A stretch of 64,000 nt of DNA from Euonymus europaeus. Lineage: Eukaryota; Streptophyta; Magnoliopsida; Celastrales; Celastraceae. The stretch is taken from positions 22,614,022-22,678,021 of the forward strand of contig OY756967.1 of NCBI GenBank assembly GCA_963580455.1, written 5' to 3'. The position numbers and the translations under genes are program-made. The notes under the pieces are model-generated. The model had not been told where the DNA came from, did no database searches, and saw only the letters and a program-made list of their open reading frames with translations. Of the stretch, positions 26,746-38,025 are shown piece by piece; position 1 is the stretch's first letter; every line of letters begins with the position of its first letter.

Positions 26746-27437
26746 TGTAGCTGTTTACCTTCAAATGCCTAATACAACAACGTTGAAGTGTTCAAATACC
26801 ATATGAATGTATGATACTTATGGAAACTCCATACTCTCACTATAAATTCTTGTGTGGGAGATAGGATATTTTCTTTGTATTTTTTAATCATATTGATTGC
26901 GCATAAAGAGGTTTTTATCTAAAACTGAAATATATTTCAAGTAGTTGCATGCCTTCAGTCAACTTGAGAGTATGAGAACTTAAAGGGATATTTGTAGGTG
27001 AAAATCCCTGCAATGGATATTTGTATCTTCCATGTGTGTCTTCGTGTTTTGAATTATCTAGGAGGAGCATAATTCTAATTGGATGAAAGAGCACTCCCCA
27101 TTTTGCAGGGGAAATGAAAACATCCTTAATTTATTAATTCAGGTGTGTACTTTTTCTTGTTTTGGTAACACCAAACAATTTTTGGTCTTGATTTCATATA
27201 TTACTTGTTTACTAGCATTGTTTTGTTCTTGATTTCATGTATTATTTGTTTACTATCTTTATTTCACTTTGCTCACATGTATTGTTGCTTCATTTGTTTA
27301 CATCTATTGAACCTTATGTATGATGTCATCAAGACCTTTCAATGTGTTCTGCTGAAGTGAAGGCGGTGGAGAGATAAATTTCACATTTGGTATTTTTGGC
27401 ATTTGAATACAGGCAAGGTAAGTAGAAATTTGGGACC

Positions 27438-30400
27438 ATGATGGATGCACCAAAGAACACATCACTAACTTTGGAGGGTAGTGAAAACTTGTTCAGTTAT
27501 AGTCTTACTGAGGTAACTATTTAAAACTTACTGCAAGGGCTTGTTCATTGGATTTGACTTTTTTCTTTTTCCTCTATATAGGAGTTAAAAGTTGGCGACT
27601 AAGTTGTGCATACATGAAGGGGGGAAAAAAGGCTTGGAGTAGTTGTTGGATCTAGAATTGTGACTTAATTTTGAATCACTTAGTTTTCCTTCTCATTGCT
27701 CACTGAGATTATTTTTGAATAAAAACTTAGTTTTATTAAATGTTTCAATTTTGATGATCTGAAACGTTGGGAAAAACCATCCATAATTATGACATCTTCC
27801 GTGACTTTTATGATCTACTAAATGAGGTTTTGGAACATAAATGATTTTCTTTCAGACTTTTTTATGTTTCTTTTTCTTTGTTCCGTCATAATAGTTGAAG
27901 TATTCTGCCCATTCATTTTTAGTCCAATTTACCTTTGTGTAGGTTGACAAAGATGTATTCAGTTTTGCTGCCTTTGAAGAGGAAGTTTTAGGATATGAAC
28001 AAATCCTGATGGAACCTGAATATAAGAATAATAATGTTGGTGGCAGTCTTAACTTTGAGGCTTTTGATAGGCTTAGCTTGTGGAAATCCTACGATGTCGA
28101 TAGCTTTCCATGTAAACTGGAGTACGATCAGATGAATTTGGATGACGGTAAGAAACAATTTAGCTTATAGTCATATTGAGCTTTCTTTCTTGCCTTCTTT
28201 TCATTTGAATTCCAATGATGCATTCAAAATATATATATAAACTGCTTCTTGCTGTAAATTGACTTGCTAATTTGCCATGATGGAAATTGAGGTTTTTCCT
28301 AGACTAACGGTTGAGTTACTACAACCAGCTCAGCTTGTGGACTGGTGAGGTGCTTTTGAGCGATGATAGATGTTTTGAATTGTGGTTTGCACAAGACACT
28401 TCATAGCTGGTTAAAATTAGGCTGTTTTGTGAATGTATTAGATGCCATTTTCTATGACTGATAGGTCTAATATTTCATTGGTCATGTAATTTTTCTTTTG
28501 ATTATTAATTGCTAATGACTTTTTTTTCTTCTTCTGTATTTTAGATGCATGGGGTCTTAGTCTTACTCAAGGAAGAGAGGAAACAAAGCTAAGAGTATGC
28601 CCCTGCCATGATCATTAATTTTTCTTTGTTTTTTTATTATTTATTATAGAAATTCCTGAAAATAATTATGACTATGTCCAATATTTGGCATTTTAATTAT
28701 TAAAATAGTTTCCTTTCTAATTTGTTCAAACTAATCATATTGGGTGAATTATAGCCTTCCACTGTGTAGTTTGATACACACATGCTGTCATTTTTCTCTT
28801 GACTTAAAATATTTTTACTGATTTGAACTGGTCTGTATTTTGAGATTATTGTTCTTCTCTCAGACCCCTGTATGCACAAACATAAGTCTTAGGGTGGTGT
28901 CGAACTTCATGAGGGAGTTATTAATAGACCGACTAAAAGAGACAAAGTCTTCTGTTTCAGTTTGTTAGCATAGATATTAAATCCATTCTTCCTAACATTG
29001 AACGTAGATGCTTTCTGCTTTTGTAGTTTCAAAATGAATGGCAAGGAGCTGATGAGGGTTTTCTTCATGGAAACTTTAGTCTCCAAGCTTCATGTGAAGA
29101 ATTAATCTATGGTAAGTTATAAGAACAATATCTTTTACTAGTCTGGTACGAAATTCTCATGCATTACCATCTTCATCTGAGATATCCTCCTCCCCTCCTT
29201 CCATTTCCTGTAGATGCTGAACCTGCTGATAAATCTTCCAATTTGGACTACGGTGCAAGTGAAGCATCCTCCCCGGGAAATGTGACTTCAGATCGGCAAT
29301 CCTCTGGTTTGGAAGGAGATTACGGAGCTGAAATACCAGATTCTTCTTCCACAAGTGTTATGCTGCTTGAATCTTCATATTTAAGTAATCCACTGTTCCT
29401 TGACCAGATGACAGTTAAAGAGCTTCAAGAGGCCATTCAGAGAATCTTTGGACTTGAAGTACTAGTTACGGACAAGCATTGGTTAAAGTCTCGCCTTTTA
29501 TTTGGTTTGGAGAACAAGGTTACTATAGGGAATGATTTAAAGCTTCTGGAGCAAGATAAAATTTCTGATGGACATGAAAACAAATCTATCTCATCATCCA
29601 CCATAGCTTCGCATGGATGCGAATCTTTGATGTCCTTAACCGAGGTTGGTGAACCTGGATTTTGTTTCAGAGCTGCTGCACTTGTTAATAGAAGGAGAAC
29701 ATATAAGCCTCGTAGAAGACGTAATTTAGAACCTTTAAAGCACCATATATATCATAACACAAAACATTGGTTCTCCTACTCAGCAGATAAGTTCTTGCAC
29801 ACTGGCTCTTACAAGCAGTGTCACCAGCAGGGACATGGATCTACATCCTTGATTTGTCGTGGGAAATCTTTTGATGGAGCTTGTTACCAGGTTCCATCTG
29901 ATTCACCAGTTCAGAAACAGCATTTCAACAGACATACTTTATTTTTGGTAAGCAACACCATTAACTGAGTTGTTGAGTTGTAGGGGTGCAACTTAGAGAT
30001 CACAAGCCCAATTATTGGAAATAGTCTCTTCACATATTATGTGGGGTAAGGGGCAAGGTTTGTACATCCCGCATATCCCAACCCCACCCACTACAAGAGT
30101 CTTGTACATGAGAGTTTCTCTTGTTTTAATGCCATTAATTGAGTTGGGCTATTTTGTGTGTCTTCCCCGTTTTCTTCATAGAAGATCTATCTTTTATTAA
30201 AGTGTCACAATTTTGACACTGCTCCTCTGTCAGTGGCCATTTTGACAACATTAAACGTTGTAGTGTCATCAGTGTACCGAGGATCTTTCTTAAGGTTATG
30301 TTGTCTCTGTCTAGGGCCATAATTCTGAAGACTGCATAGACAGTAGAGCATCAGTTTTGAATGACAATTTTGAAATGGAGCTGTCTTCAGCTGAACCAGA

Positions 30401-31645
30401 TGTTGACAAAGATGATTGTGTCACAATCACTACCGACCAAACAAGCAGAAAGAGAAGATCACACAATAACTACTGGACCAAATATGAGGTTATAAGATTA
30501 ATTCAAGGTGTTTCTCAATGTGGAGTTGGAAAATGGAGTTGTATAAAGAGACTACATTTTTCATCAACCAACCGTACTCCGATCGATCTCAAGGTATTTC
30601 AAGCCTTCAGGGTATTACTAAATTCCTGCCAAATCCAACATTGAGATTTCATGTTCTTTATGCTACTTGGATTTCAGGACAAATGGCGAAATCTTTCAAA
30701 GGCTAGTTGCAGTTTGAAGAATGAAAAGGTAAGGTGGTAGGCTTCTTTTCATTTTCTCGTCTATGAAAGCACGACACTATCACCCATCTAGATTTGTGTC
30801 CACTACTACTCTTTCTTGCTTATTCTGTAGAGAAGGGAAAGATGTGTGTTATATACAAGGCATGTGGATCATTATCTGTATTATGTTTAGTCAAGTTTTC
30901 CCTGATAATAAGTGAATTAGACACTCAAGCAGCTCCTGGATTTATTTTGTTCAAACCAAACTTGATTTTACCTGTAGTATTGAGACATGTTATGGTTACA
31001 TATATCTTTCTGGATGTACTTCTTTTGAACTTCTAGAGCCTGTGGTCATTAGTAAGCCATTTCTGCTTCAAGACGTGTGCTAGTTTTGTATACCATCTTA
31101 GTTCTTACACGTACCTTGTAAAGCCATCCTTTCCTACTTCCGAGCCAAAATTCCCTTCTGTTGTGTACGCGTCAACAATATCATTTTAATGGTTTTTAAT
31201 AAGCATCATCCAGAAATAGGATTTTCTTTGATGAAGGTAACTTTTATGTGAGAACATGTTGTCTGTTGACTTTTTGCCTGGCAGTTTGACCATCAAAGAT
31301 GAAAGATATTAGTTGTTTAAATTTGTTTCATTTTTGTGTTAGTTTCCCGTTTTAAACCTAAAATAGCTTGTGCAGGTTGATCGAAGGAAAAGGCTAGGAT
31401 CGACACGATTACCAGAGTCTATTTTGCATCGCATCGGAGAGCTGGTTTCTTCACACCCTATTTCAGGCAAGTCCAAAATCAAAAGAGCAGCTGCTGTTGC
31501 CACCAGCATTACCAGCCATCAGAATTCAGAAAGTTTTTTGTTGAGAGAGAGAAATTGCCGTCTATCTCATAAACGGGATGCATTCCAGTTACAACTTCCC
31601 ATTGAAGGAAAAAGAAATCACAGAAAACAAGTAATTGAATACTGA
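27438..31645 (+). CDS. TRF-like (TRFL) Myb/telobox protein
   Basis: Eight coding exons: 27438-27512, 27943-28147, 28545-28594, 29027-29111, 29214-29947, 30315-30593, 30678-30728, 31376-31645. They join in frame to 582 residues. A single C-terminal Myb/SANT domain lies at about 431-486 and contains YWTKYEVIRLIQGVSQ, VGKWSCIKR and the telobox-type third helix PIDLKDKWRNLSKAS. This layout, a long acidic and serine-rich N-terminal region followed by one telobox Myb, fits the plant TRF-like family (Arabidopsis TRFL3/TRFL6 type), nuclear proteins related to double-stranded telomere-repeat binders. Whether this subgroup binds telomeric DNA strongly is doubtful, since short TRFL proteins without the C-terminal extension often do not. 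A basic patch (RRRTYKPRRRR) upstream may be a nuclear signal. The start ATG at 27438 is followed at once by a second ATG. Intron 5 contains a SINE. Confidence 0.87.
29973..30131 (+). mobile_element. tRNA-derived SINE in TRF-like intron 5
   Basis: The element contains GTGCAACTTAGAG, ATCACAAGC, CACATATTATGTGGG and a GTACATCCC block. It is flanked by a 15-bp direct repeat with one mismatch: CCATTAACTGAGTTG at 29958-29972 and CCATTAATTGAGTTG at 30132-30146. The left copy of the repeat starts only 11 bases after the exon 5 boundary. The sequence matches the same family as the element at 7241-7356, but it is longer at the 3' end. The A box is worn. Confidence 0.75.
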
Positions 31646-32710
31646 AAATGGTGGCATTATATTGCTAATATAGTTATACAACTTTTGGTCTTTTTGTTAG
31701 CTTGTTAAGTATTGTGAAGGGGCTTACAGCTTGCTCTTGCCTGTCTCGGCAAATTGTGGGGGGAAAGATTTAGCTGGCTGGCATGTAGTGGTGTGGGAAC
31801 AAACAAAAAAAATTGCACTTATACATTTAAGTTTGAATGTCGGAGTTCCGGCTGTTCTTTGGCTAGGTCATTTTTATTCTTTCAAATGTTTCTTAATCAT
31901 GCGAGTAAGCCTGCAGGAAGTGGAAAGACAAATATCTGTGTTGTTTTCAACGATTGGCGGCTACACTGCATTGCAAAGCTCTACATTTCGTCCTCGTAAT
32001 CTCTACATCCAGGTCAAAGTAAACCGACCACTCGTGCCGTGGGACAACTACTCCATGGATGATGATGTTAAAGGGTTCAAAGTCAGAAACTCATGTGAAG
32101 TCCAACCACCACGAAAGTGATTTTATCCTAAATGTGTCGTATATCTAGGGGTGATTAAATTATTTCTGACCTTGATAACGTATTTATGTGATTTGTATTA
32201 AACTAAATTTAGATATAAGTTACATATCTAAAATATTCAAACAAACAAAAAAGTGCCTTGTTAAAATTCAGGTCCAAACATTATCTTGTTCGATTTAGAA
32301 ATCCCGAATTTTAATCCGAATTAGATTATTGTCTGATTTATGTACTTAAATTTAAATCAAATTTAAATAAAATTAATTAAGTACGTCTGTAAAAATTCAA
32401 ATCAATCCAAATTCAGATATATAATCATATCCTCCTCATGTAACGATACCATATGCTACTTGATGTGAGCCGTCATACATACATGGATTTATTGCGTTTG
32501 TTCCTTTCTGGAAACCAAAGTAATTAACAATGACAATAGTCAATTGAATTCTATGGCAAGACAGGATCAACTTCGGTCACCTCCAATCAACTTTGTAATG
32601 TTCATCACTGTTGAATAAACTATTACGAAATTTGTTATTTTATCCAGTTCCGTCACAGTCAAAACGCAATTAAAAAACATAGAACTCAGCAGCCAGTGTG
32701 TTTTTCCAAC
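31646..32710. other. 3' flank between TRF-like and kinase-like genes
   Basis: Spacer between converging genes, including the 3' UTR of the TRF-like gene. An open frame at 31731-32120 (+) has no recognisable domain and no splice connection to the gene, so I treat it as UTR or chance. The rest is AT-rich with nothing recognised. Confidence 0.4.
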
Positions 32711-34018
32711 TCATCTAGGAGCCAACGAGACCGAAATCTCAGTCGGTATCTTCATCTTATCCGACCAGTTCTTCGATTGTAAATACAGCTTCGAAATCTT
32801 ACCAGCCACGTGTCCCATATCTGGGCGTTTATCTGGATCCTCGTGGACGCAATCAAGAGCTAGACGTGTCAGCTTCATAGCAACTTCTACCGGAAACGAG
32901 TCCTTCAGCCTCCTATCCACCCACCTCCTCAATCTGTCACCGCCGCCGATCGCATCCATTGCCGTCTCCTTCAACGAAGTCCTCTGAAACTCACGTTTCC
33001 CTTTATCAAATTTGTACTTGAAAGGCTCATCACCTGATAATAGCTCCAGTACTACGACTCCGAACGCGTACACGTCCGACTTGTGAGTTGCGATCCCTGT
33101 GGTTTGGAATTCCGGAGACATGTACCCTCTCACGCCTTCGAATTGCGTTCTTTTGCTATCAGATCTCCTCAATTGTTGCGTTGAAGAAGACTCCTCAGTC
33201 ATTTCCTCGATTTCACCCCGAAAAGAAGCGGCAGTTTTTGCCTCATTATCGTCCGTCTCTCCACACAATTGCGCCGCACCAAAGTGACAGATCTTGGCGT
33301 TGAATGAGGGTTCAGTCACCATAATACTGCTGCTCTTTAAGTGATTATGAGCGAAAATTGTGATTAATCCAGTTTTGTTGTGGATATAATCGAGGCCGTG
33401 TGCTATATCCGTCGCAATCTGCATTCTGGAGACCCAGGTAGACAAGACCGTGAAATTAGGGTTCCTTTGGTTCCGCAAACAGTCGGTGAGATTAGATCCG
33501 TGAATGAAGTCATACACGAGGTATATATGATCTCCTGAGACAGAAGCCCCGAGGAGCTTAATTATGCTCGCATGGTGGCTCCTGCATATCACCGACAACC
33601 GTTCTCTCAGCTGTGGCATCTCAATTTTGCGTCTGAACTTGCGCTGGAAGATTATGCAGTCTCGTCCCCGTAAGGTTCCGCGCCAGGATGGGGTAGAGGT
33701 GGAGTGGCGCTTGGCGAGGAAGTTGTTGGTGGCTGCGCGAATCTCAGATATGTCGTAGAGGTGAGGGTTCTCCGGTAATGTGTCTCGGAGGCTGGAGAGG
33801 GAGGTTCGGCTGGATAGTGTTGTGCTTGTCGTAGAAGAATAAGAAGAAGTCGGTGGGTAATTTGAAGTTGAGGGATCTGAAGAGGAACTGGTGGTGAATT
33901 TCGGGGTCTTGGTGGCGGTGCGAGGGGACTGAGTGGGTCGAGTTCGGGGGGTCTGAGTCGGGCGAGACCGGGCTGTGTTGGGATCGGAAGCGTTAACATC
34001 CATTTTGGTTTTGCACAT
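32711..34018 (-). CDS. protein kinase-like protein lacking catalytic residues (predicted pseudokinase)
   Basis: Intronless, 435 residues, no signal peptide or membrane segment. Residues 1-75 are rich in Ser, Thr and Pro. A kinase-like domain follows at about 105-412, including YLVYDFIHGSNL, SRMQIATDIAHGLDYIH, RGYMSPEF and SDVYAFGVVVLELLSG, as in plant receptor-like cytoplasmic kinases. Key residues are missing. The usual HRD-x-K-x-x-N reads HNHLKSSS (224-231), so the catalytic Asp and the Asn are lost, and DFG reads HFG (245-247). The Gly-rich loop is also poor (WRGTLRGRD). The reading frame is intact over its full length, which argues for a maintained pseudokinase and not decay. A very similar kinase-like protein exists in other eudicots (Arabidopsis AT3G57120 by recall). 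Likely role is scaffold or signalling partner; substrate and pathway are unknown. A second ATG at 34003 would shorten it by five residues. Confidence 0.85.
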   Translation of the reverse strand: MCKTKMDVNASDPNTARSRPTQTPRTRPTQSPRTATKTPKFTTSSSSDPSTSNYPPTSSYSSTTSTTLSSRTSLSSLRDTLPENPHLYDISEIRAATNNFLAKRHSTSTPSWRGTLRGRDCIIFQRKFRRKIEMPQLRERLSVICRSHHASIIKLLGASVSGDHIYLVYDFIHGSNLTDCLRNQRNPNFTVLSTWVSRMQIATDIAHGLDYIHNKTGLITIFAHNHLKSSSIMVTEPSFNAKICHFGAAQLCGETDDNEAKTAASFRGEIEEMTEESSSTQQLRRSDSKRTQFEGVRGYMSPEFQTTGIATHKSDVYAFGVVVLELLSGDEPFKYKFDKGKREFQRTSLKETAMDAIGGGDRLRRWVDRRLKDSFPVEVAMKLTRLALDCVHEDPDKRPDMGHVAGKISKLYLQSKNWSDKMKIPTEISVSLAPR

Positions 34019-35143
34019 AAGACGGGAGCTGAGTCAGCAAGGCCGGAGGATTTCTTGCTGTTGCGGAACACTGTTACGAGTCGAGGAGTATAACCCATCA
34101 TTGACGGTAGAGATATGAGTGGATTGGGCGATGATGTTTGGCAGAAATTATGTAAAAGTGGCTGCCATCCAGGCAAGCCATGACGCCAAGGAAGCAATGG
34201 CTCGTGACGTCATTGCTAACAAAATAGGGATTATGGACACAAAAAAATTTGAAAAAATGATAAATTTGTAGTTCATGTCGTAACGATTTTCACCGTATAT
34301 TTTTTATTGGAAAGAAAAATTAGAATTATAACAAACTAAAATTTAATGTTTAGATTTTATATATGACGGTTTAAAATTGTCGCACATCTTTAACGATGAT
34401 TAATATTTTTATTTTATATCGTTGAGAGTGTAACGATTTACACTACATATTTATCATAATTAATTTTTTTTTATAAAAAAATTGTGTCCCAACTTTGAAG
34501 CACTTGACAGGTCAGTGACTTTAACCATTGCACCTGCCCCAATCTGCAAAATAGTTTCTCCATTTACCCTTTAGGGCTAAAGCAGACTATTTTAACTTTT
34601 GTTGCATTTTATTACATGCTATAAATCTCCTTGTAGACCCAAAAAAAACCAAGTCAAATAGAATTCATCAAGTAATGGATGTTTCGCTCCCTATAAGCTT
34701 TGAGTACGACAGTATTGACTAGCTCTTGCTGCTCTGTCATGTAACACAGAGCAACAATATTCGAACAAACTTAGCACAAGTTGCATTTTGAATAGGCAGC
34801 AATTGGAATGCTGGGATGGTATTGAACATGACCAGCAAGAAGAGGTCAAGAGTGGATCGAATGTCAGGTTTCAAACATGGACGGCTGGTTAATGGGTTTT
34901 TTGACATACCACAGAAATGGGGGCCTGGGGGGATTGAGTGATTGACATTACTCGACGTGGAGCTGTTTCACTAAGTTTAGGTATCAGGCATGGTTCTGTT
35001 GGCGCACATGCAACAGCAACATCGGCAATTGCAACAACAGGAAAATGAGCTTAGAAAGCTTGTGTGTTGATTGTCAACAAACATATTTATTAATATTACA
35101 TTTTCAGCAATTCATGTTTAGCGTTTGTTTGGTCTAGCTTACA

Positions 35144-35365
35144 AGAGCAAATACAATAGTATGGATTTAGGGGAATAAGTAATATATGAAAATGTGTGTT
35201 TTTGTTGATATGACTGTATTAAGTGATGTGTTTTGCTCATGTGATAGTATTAAAATATGTGTTATCTTAATTTGATTGTATTAAAAGTTATATTTTTATA
35301 AGAGAGTGTGAGACCCATTTTTTAAATTCAATGGGTCAAAAAATGTAGCTTGTTGTATTTGCTCT
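35144..35365. mobile_element. MITE, 222 bp, with 13-bp terminal inverted repeats
   Basis: The left end AGAGCAAATACAA is the exact reverse complement of the right end TTGTATTTGCTCT. The interior is AT-rich and non-coding, with repeated words like GTTGATATGA.TGTATTAAG and GTGAGACCCATTTT. Related interior sequence occurs near 8390-8660. A clear target-site duplication was not found, so the superfamily is not assigned. Confidence 0.65.
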
Positions 35366-35399
35366 AAGTACGTCAGCTTATAAGCTCAGTTTCTCTTTG

Positions 35400-35860
35400 C
35401 ACATTAGTATACTTTTTGCAGTGGATAAAGTGACTGTATGGATCAAAAACCGTCCATATATCGTTGCAAGCATACTATGCCCAATCGACACAAAGGCCCA
35501 TGAGCCCAATCGACATGTGTAGGCCTAGGAGGTCCAATCCACTTGAACGCCAGAGAGGCCCGAAGTCAAATGTAAGACAACTCATAGCTCAAGTGACCAA
35601 CACATGAGTTCGACTCTTATAAATATGAGGGGTTTTGTCCTCATGAAGTCTCTCAACCACCTGATATTCTCTCTCTCCTAGCCTTTTATTTATCTCACTA
35701 CAAATTCTCTTACCAACATCGAAGCGTCAACGGCCAACACCACACCACACCGATGACCCTTGAAGATCATCATTCTAATGTTTTCTTGTAGGTTGTCTAA
35801 GACCTCTCCCAACTTTACAAATTGATTGTAGATTTTTTGGGTCGACAGTAAACATGTATG
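35400..35860 (+). repeat. LTR-like retrotransposon fragment (possible)
   Basis: The stretch has the look of a plant LTR: a TATA-type TATAAATATGAGG near 35619, a CT-rich segment after it, then an ACACCACACC block. It is followed by a region ending near a TTTGGGTCGACAGT-like word. No partner LTR or coding domain was found in the window. Low confidence. Confidence 0.3.
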
Positions 35861-36121
35861 TTTATGGTTGTTTATGAGCAGTATATTTCTTGTTTTACAA
35901 CATAATATATTTAATACTAATTAGAGACTAATTTATATATTCAAACTTAACAATACAAACCAGTTATTAGGCGATATACACCACTATACGAGGAAACCAG
36001 AGTCTCACAAGAGCTACATGATATATATACATACATACCATAATATATACAATAATACTGTACGCATACTGCCCACCCCAGTAGCAATAATCTATGGCGT
36101 CACATCACATGTATCTGGTTT

Positions 36122-36367
36122 TTAGCCATCGGTTTCGGCATTACCACCATATTTATTCCTGGGAATGTAGTGGTGGTTGTTGACACCGGTGGGAGGATAT
36201 TCAACAGTCCCAGCTTCTTCGTCAAGGTGCCGGCCATGTCGTCTGCCTAGTTCGACGACCATGTCTTCTTCATTCATGGCTATGCAGGAGCTGATCAAAC
36301 TCAGAACCACAGCAAGCATTAGAACTGACCTCATTCTTGGAGCTACCGTTGCTTTCAGTACTGCCAT
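36122..36367 (-). CDS. small secreted peptide precursor, VNNHHYIPR type, copy A
   Basis: Predicted 81-residue protein. A hydrophobic stretch near the N-terminus (VLMLAVVLSLISSCIA) looks like a signal peptide. A short charged middle follows (EEDM, GRRHGRHLDEE), then a conserved C-terminus: VEYPPTGVNNHHYIPR and KYGGN...TDG just before the stop. That layout, secretion signal, variable propart and conserved short C-terminal block, is the one used by plant signalling-peptide precursors. I do not recognise a named family, and the function is unknown. Copy B at 38662-38913 shares the C-terminal block. A TATA box (CTATATAAATAG on this strand, 36519-36530) lies upstream. An alternative start is possible: splicing ATGG|GTAAGT near 36470 to the acceptor at GGCAG would give MVLKATV instead of MAVLKATV, changing only the first residues. 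Confidence 0.7.
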   Translation of the reverse strand: MAVLKATVAPRMRSVLMLAVVLSLISSCIAMNEEDMVVELGRRHGRHLDEEAGTVEYPPTGVNNHHYIPRNKYGGNAETDG

Positions 36368-37589
36368 CAAAATTAGTAAAATATTCAGATTTCATGCACT
36401 CCTATTGTAAGAGAACTCAAATAATTAAAGAACAATCAGGCAATTTGAATTCTACTTACCCATGTAGATAACAAAGAGATAAAGATTAGATAATGAGAAA
36501 TTAAATAGAGGTGTAAGCTATTTATATAGAGTTGGGGAGGCAGGCATACTGTAGGGGTTTATTGGATTGAAAATTAATATAATTTAGTGTATATTAGTGA
36601 TCTGGGGTCTGAGTCCCCACCAAAATGAGACAAAATTAAGTGGCATGGCCTGGTCATAGCTGTTTTAATCGTAGTGCAAAAACATATGATGAACTACACA
36701 GATCAATTTTTTGTCGATACCGAGACTAAAAGTAGTGGAAATCCATCTGACTGGTGCAAATTGCTTGCTGTGTATGACGAATGTCAACTGATAAACAATG
36801 AATTTGCTGTTGCTCTGCTTTGTGATGTCAAAGCGCAAGTAATTATGTGTAGCTTGTTGTGGTTACTGGCTATTTTCAGAGCTCATATATATCAAGTGTG
36901 TGTAGCCTTCATTAGGAGGACAGATGGATTATCTTCCTCAATTGTCAAATCTAGCAATCAATAACTATCTCTAATGATGCTCAAAATTCGTCGGTCTTAA
37001 AAGGATCTCAGTCGGTCAGAATCATGTCGATATGTGCACATCGGTTACCCTCAATAGAACTACGTACAGGTCATCAGATTGAGGTTCACCAGGGGAGATG
37101 TTCTGATGTCTAAGTTAATTCGATATAGATGTATAGCCAAAGAGGTAGCTCTGTACTGAAAAAATACACTCTTTAGCAAATTGTAATTTGAAAAGTGAAT
37201 GTAGTTTTTACCTTAGAAAGAGTGCATTATATATATTATAGGTAGTAACTATTATCATATATAATCGTTCTAGGAAGTTGAATGTCTACCTCGGATAGTT
37301 GAATCGTCCATAATAAATGAGGGACAAAGGGGTTTAATGAAGTCATAAAAACCTTTATGGATCGTCGAATTCAAGCGAGTTTATTCTTTATGGTTTAATA
37401 TTCTCATGGATACATCGAATTCAAGCGAATTTATTCTTTATGGATCGTCTCACTTAATGGTACTCGATATGAGATATTTGACAATATTAAAATTGCATGG
37501 TACTATATATTTTGGCTTCCATGACAATTAACCAACAAACTATTAATTGGCATAATTGTGATTAATTTTACTAAGCATATATGCCAGCT

Positions 37590-37765
37590 AGCTAGGGGTC
37601 GATATCGGGCCATCCCAAAAATATGAGGCTAAAACCCGGCCTAAGCTCAAGCCTGAATATCGATTTCGGGCTTCGAGTCAAGCTTGGTGTAAAAACTTGA
37701 GCCCAAGCCCGACCTGGGCCTAAGAAGATCAAGCTTTCTGGCCGAGCCTCAAGCCCTGCTTGTGA
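37590..37765. repeat. GCCC/GGGC-rich dispersed repeat, possible hAT-type end
   Basis: Begins with CTAGGGGTCGATATCGGGCC and continues with repeated GCCC, CCCGG and CGGGC words. In plants this style of sequence occurs at the ends of hAT-type elements starting TAGGGGTG. No matching second end or target duplication was located, so this is a weak assignment. Confidence 0.3.
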
Positions 37766-37988
37766 GTTTGTGCTCTGACGTTAAATATTTTTATCATATA
37801 GCATCCATCCATGCATGGGAATTTGTGTGGGAGTACTCTTATTTTTCACAATATATACAGCCAACACTCTATGTTATTATACAAAATAAAACTTCACAGA
37901 CGATAATATTTATGATGCTACAGCACTTCACCTTTCTCTTTTTTTTCTTCTTTTTCATCGTATTTATAAATTATAATACAATCATAAT

Positions 37989-37991
<3 letters not shown>

Positions 37992-38021
<30 letters not shown>
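37992..38021. repeat. (TA)n microsatellite
   Basis: About 15 uninterrupted TA units inside an AT-rich stretch. Confidence 0.8.

Positions 38022-38025
<4 letters not shown>

Larger units (their letters stand above)
22509..27437. other. intergenic region and TRF-like leader, transposon remnants
   Basis: Spacer between divergent genes. 22509-22800 holds the GET3 leader and promoter. 23527-24022 is a MITE-like element with GGCGGATC/GGATCCGCC ends, 24110-24720 a broken Ty3/gypsy gag, and 26390-26745 another repeat containing a diverged tandem duplication. CT-rich sequence at 25550-25700 looks like the TRF-like promoter and first leader exon, with introns down to the start codon at 27438. Nothing else was recognised. 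Confidence 0.45.
34019..36121. other. intergenic region with MITE and LTR-like sequence
   Basis: Upstream region of the kinase-like gene and 3' flank of the first peptide gene. It holds the short inverted-repeat element at 35144-35365 and a possible LTR fragment at about 35400-35860. The remainder is AT-rich, with no gene recognised. Confidence 0.4.

Noticed and set aside
31731..32120. Open frame of 129 codons after the TRF-like stop
   Set aside because: No domain seen and not joined by splicing; most likely 3' UTR and flank.
33652..34197. Minus-strand frame of 181 codons rich in Pro and Leu
   Set aside because: It overlaps the kinase-like gene in a different frame and reflects its Ser/Thr/Pro-coding composition.
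36674..36964. Open frame of 96 codons between the peptide genes
   Set aside because: No recognised domain, no promoter or splice context, and no resemblance to the peptide genes on either side.
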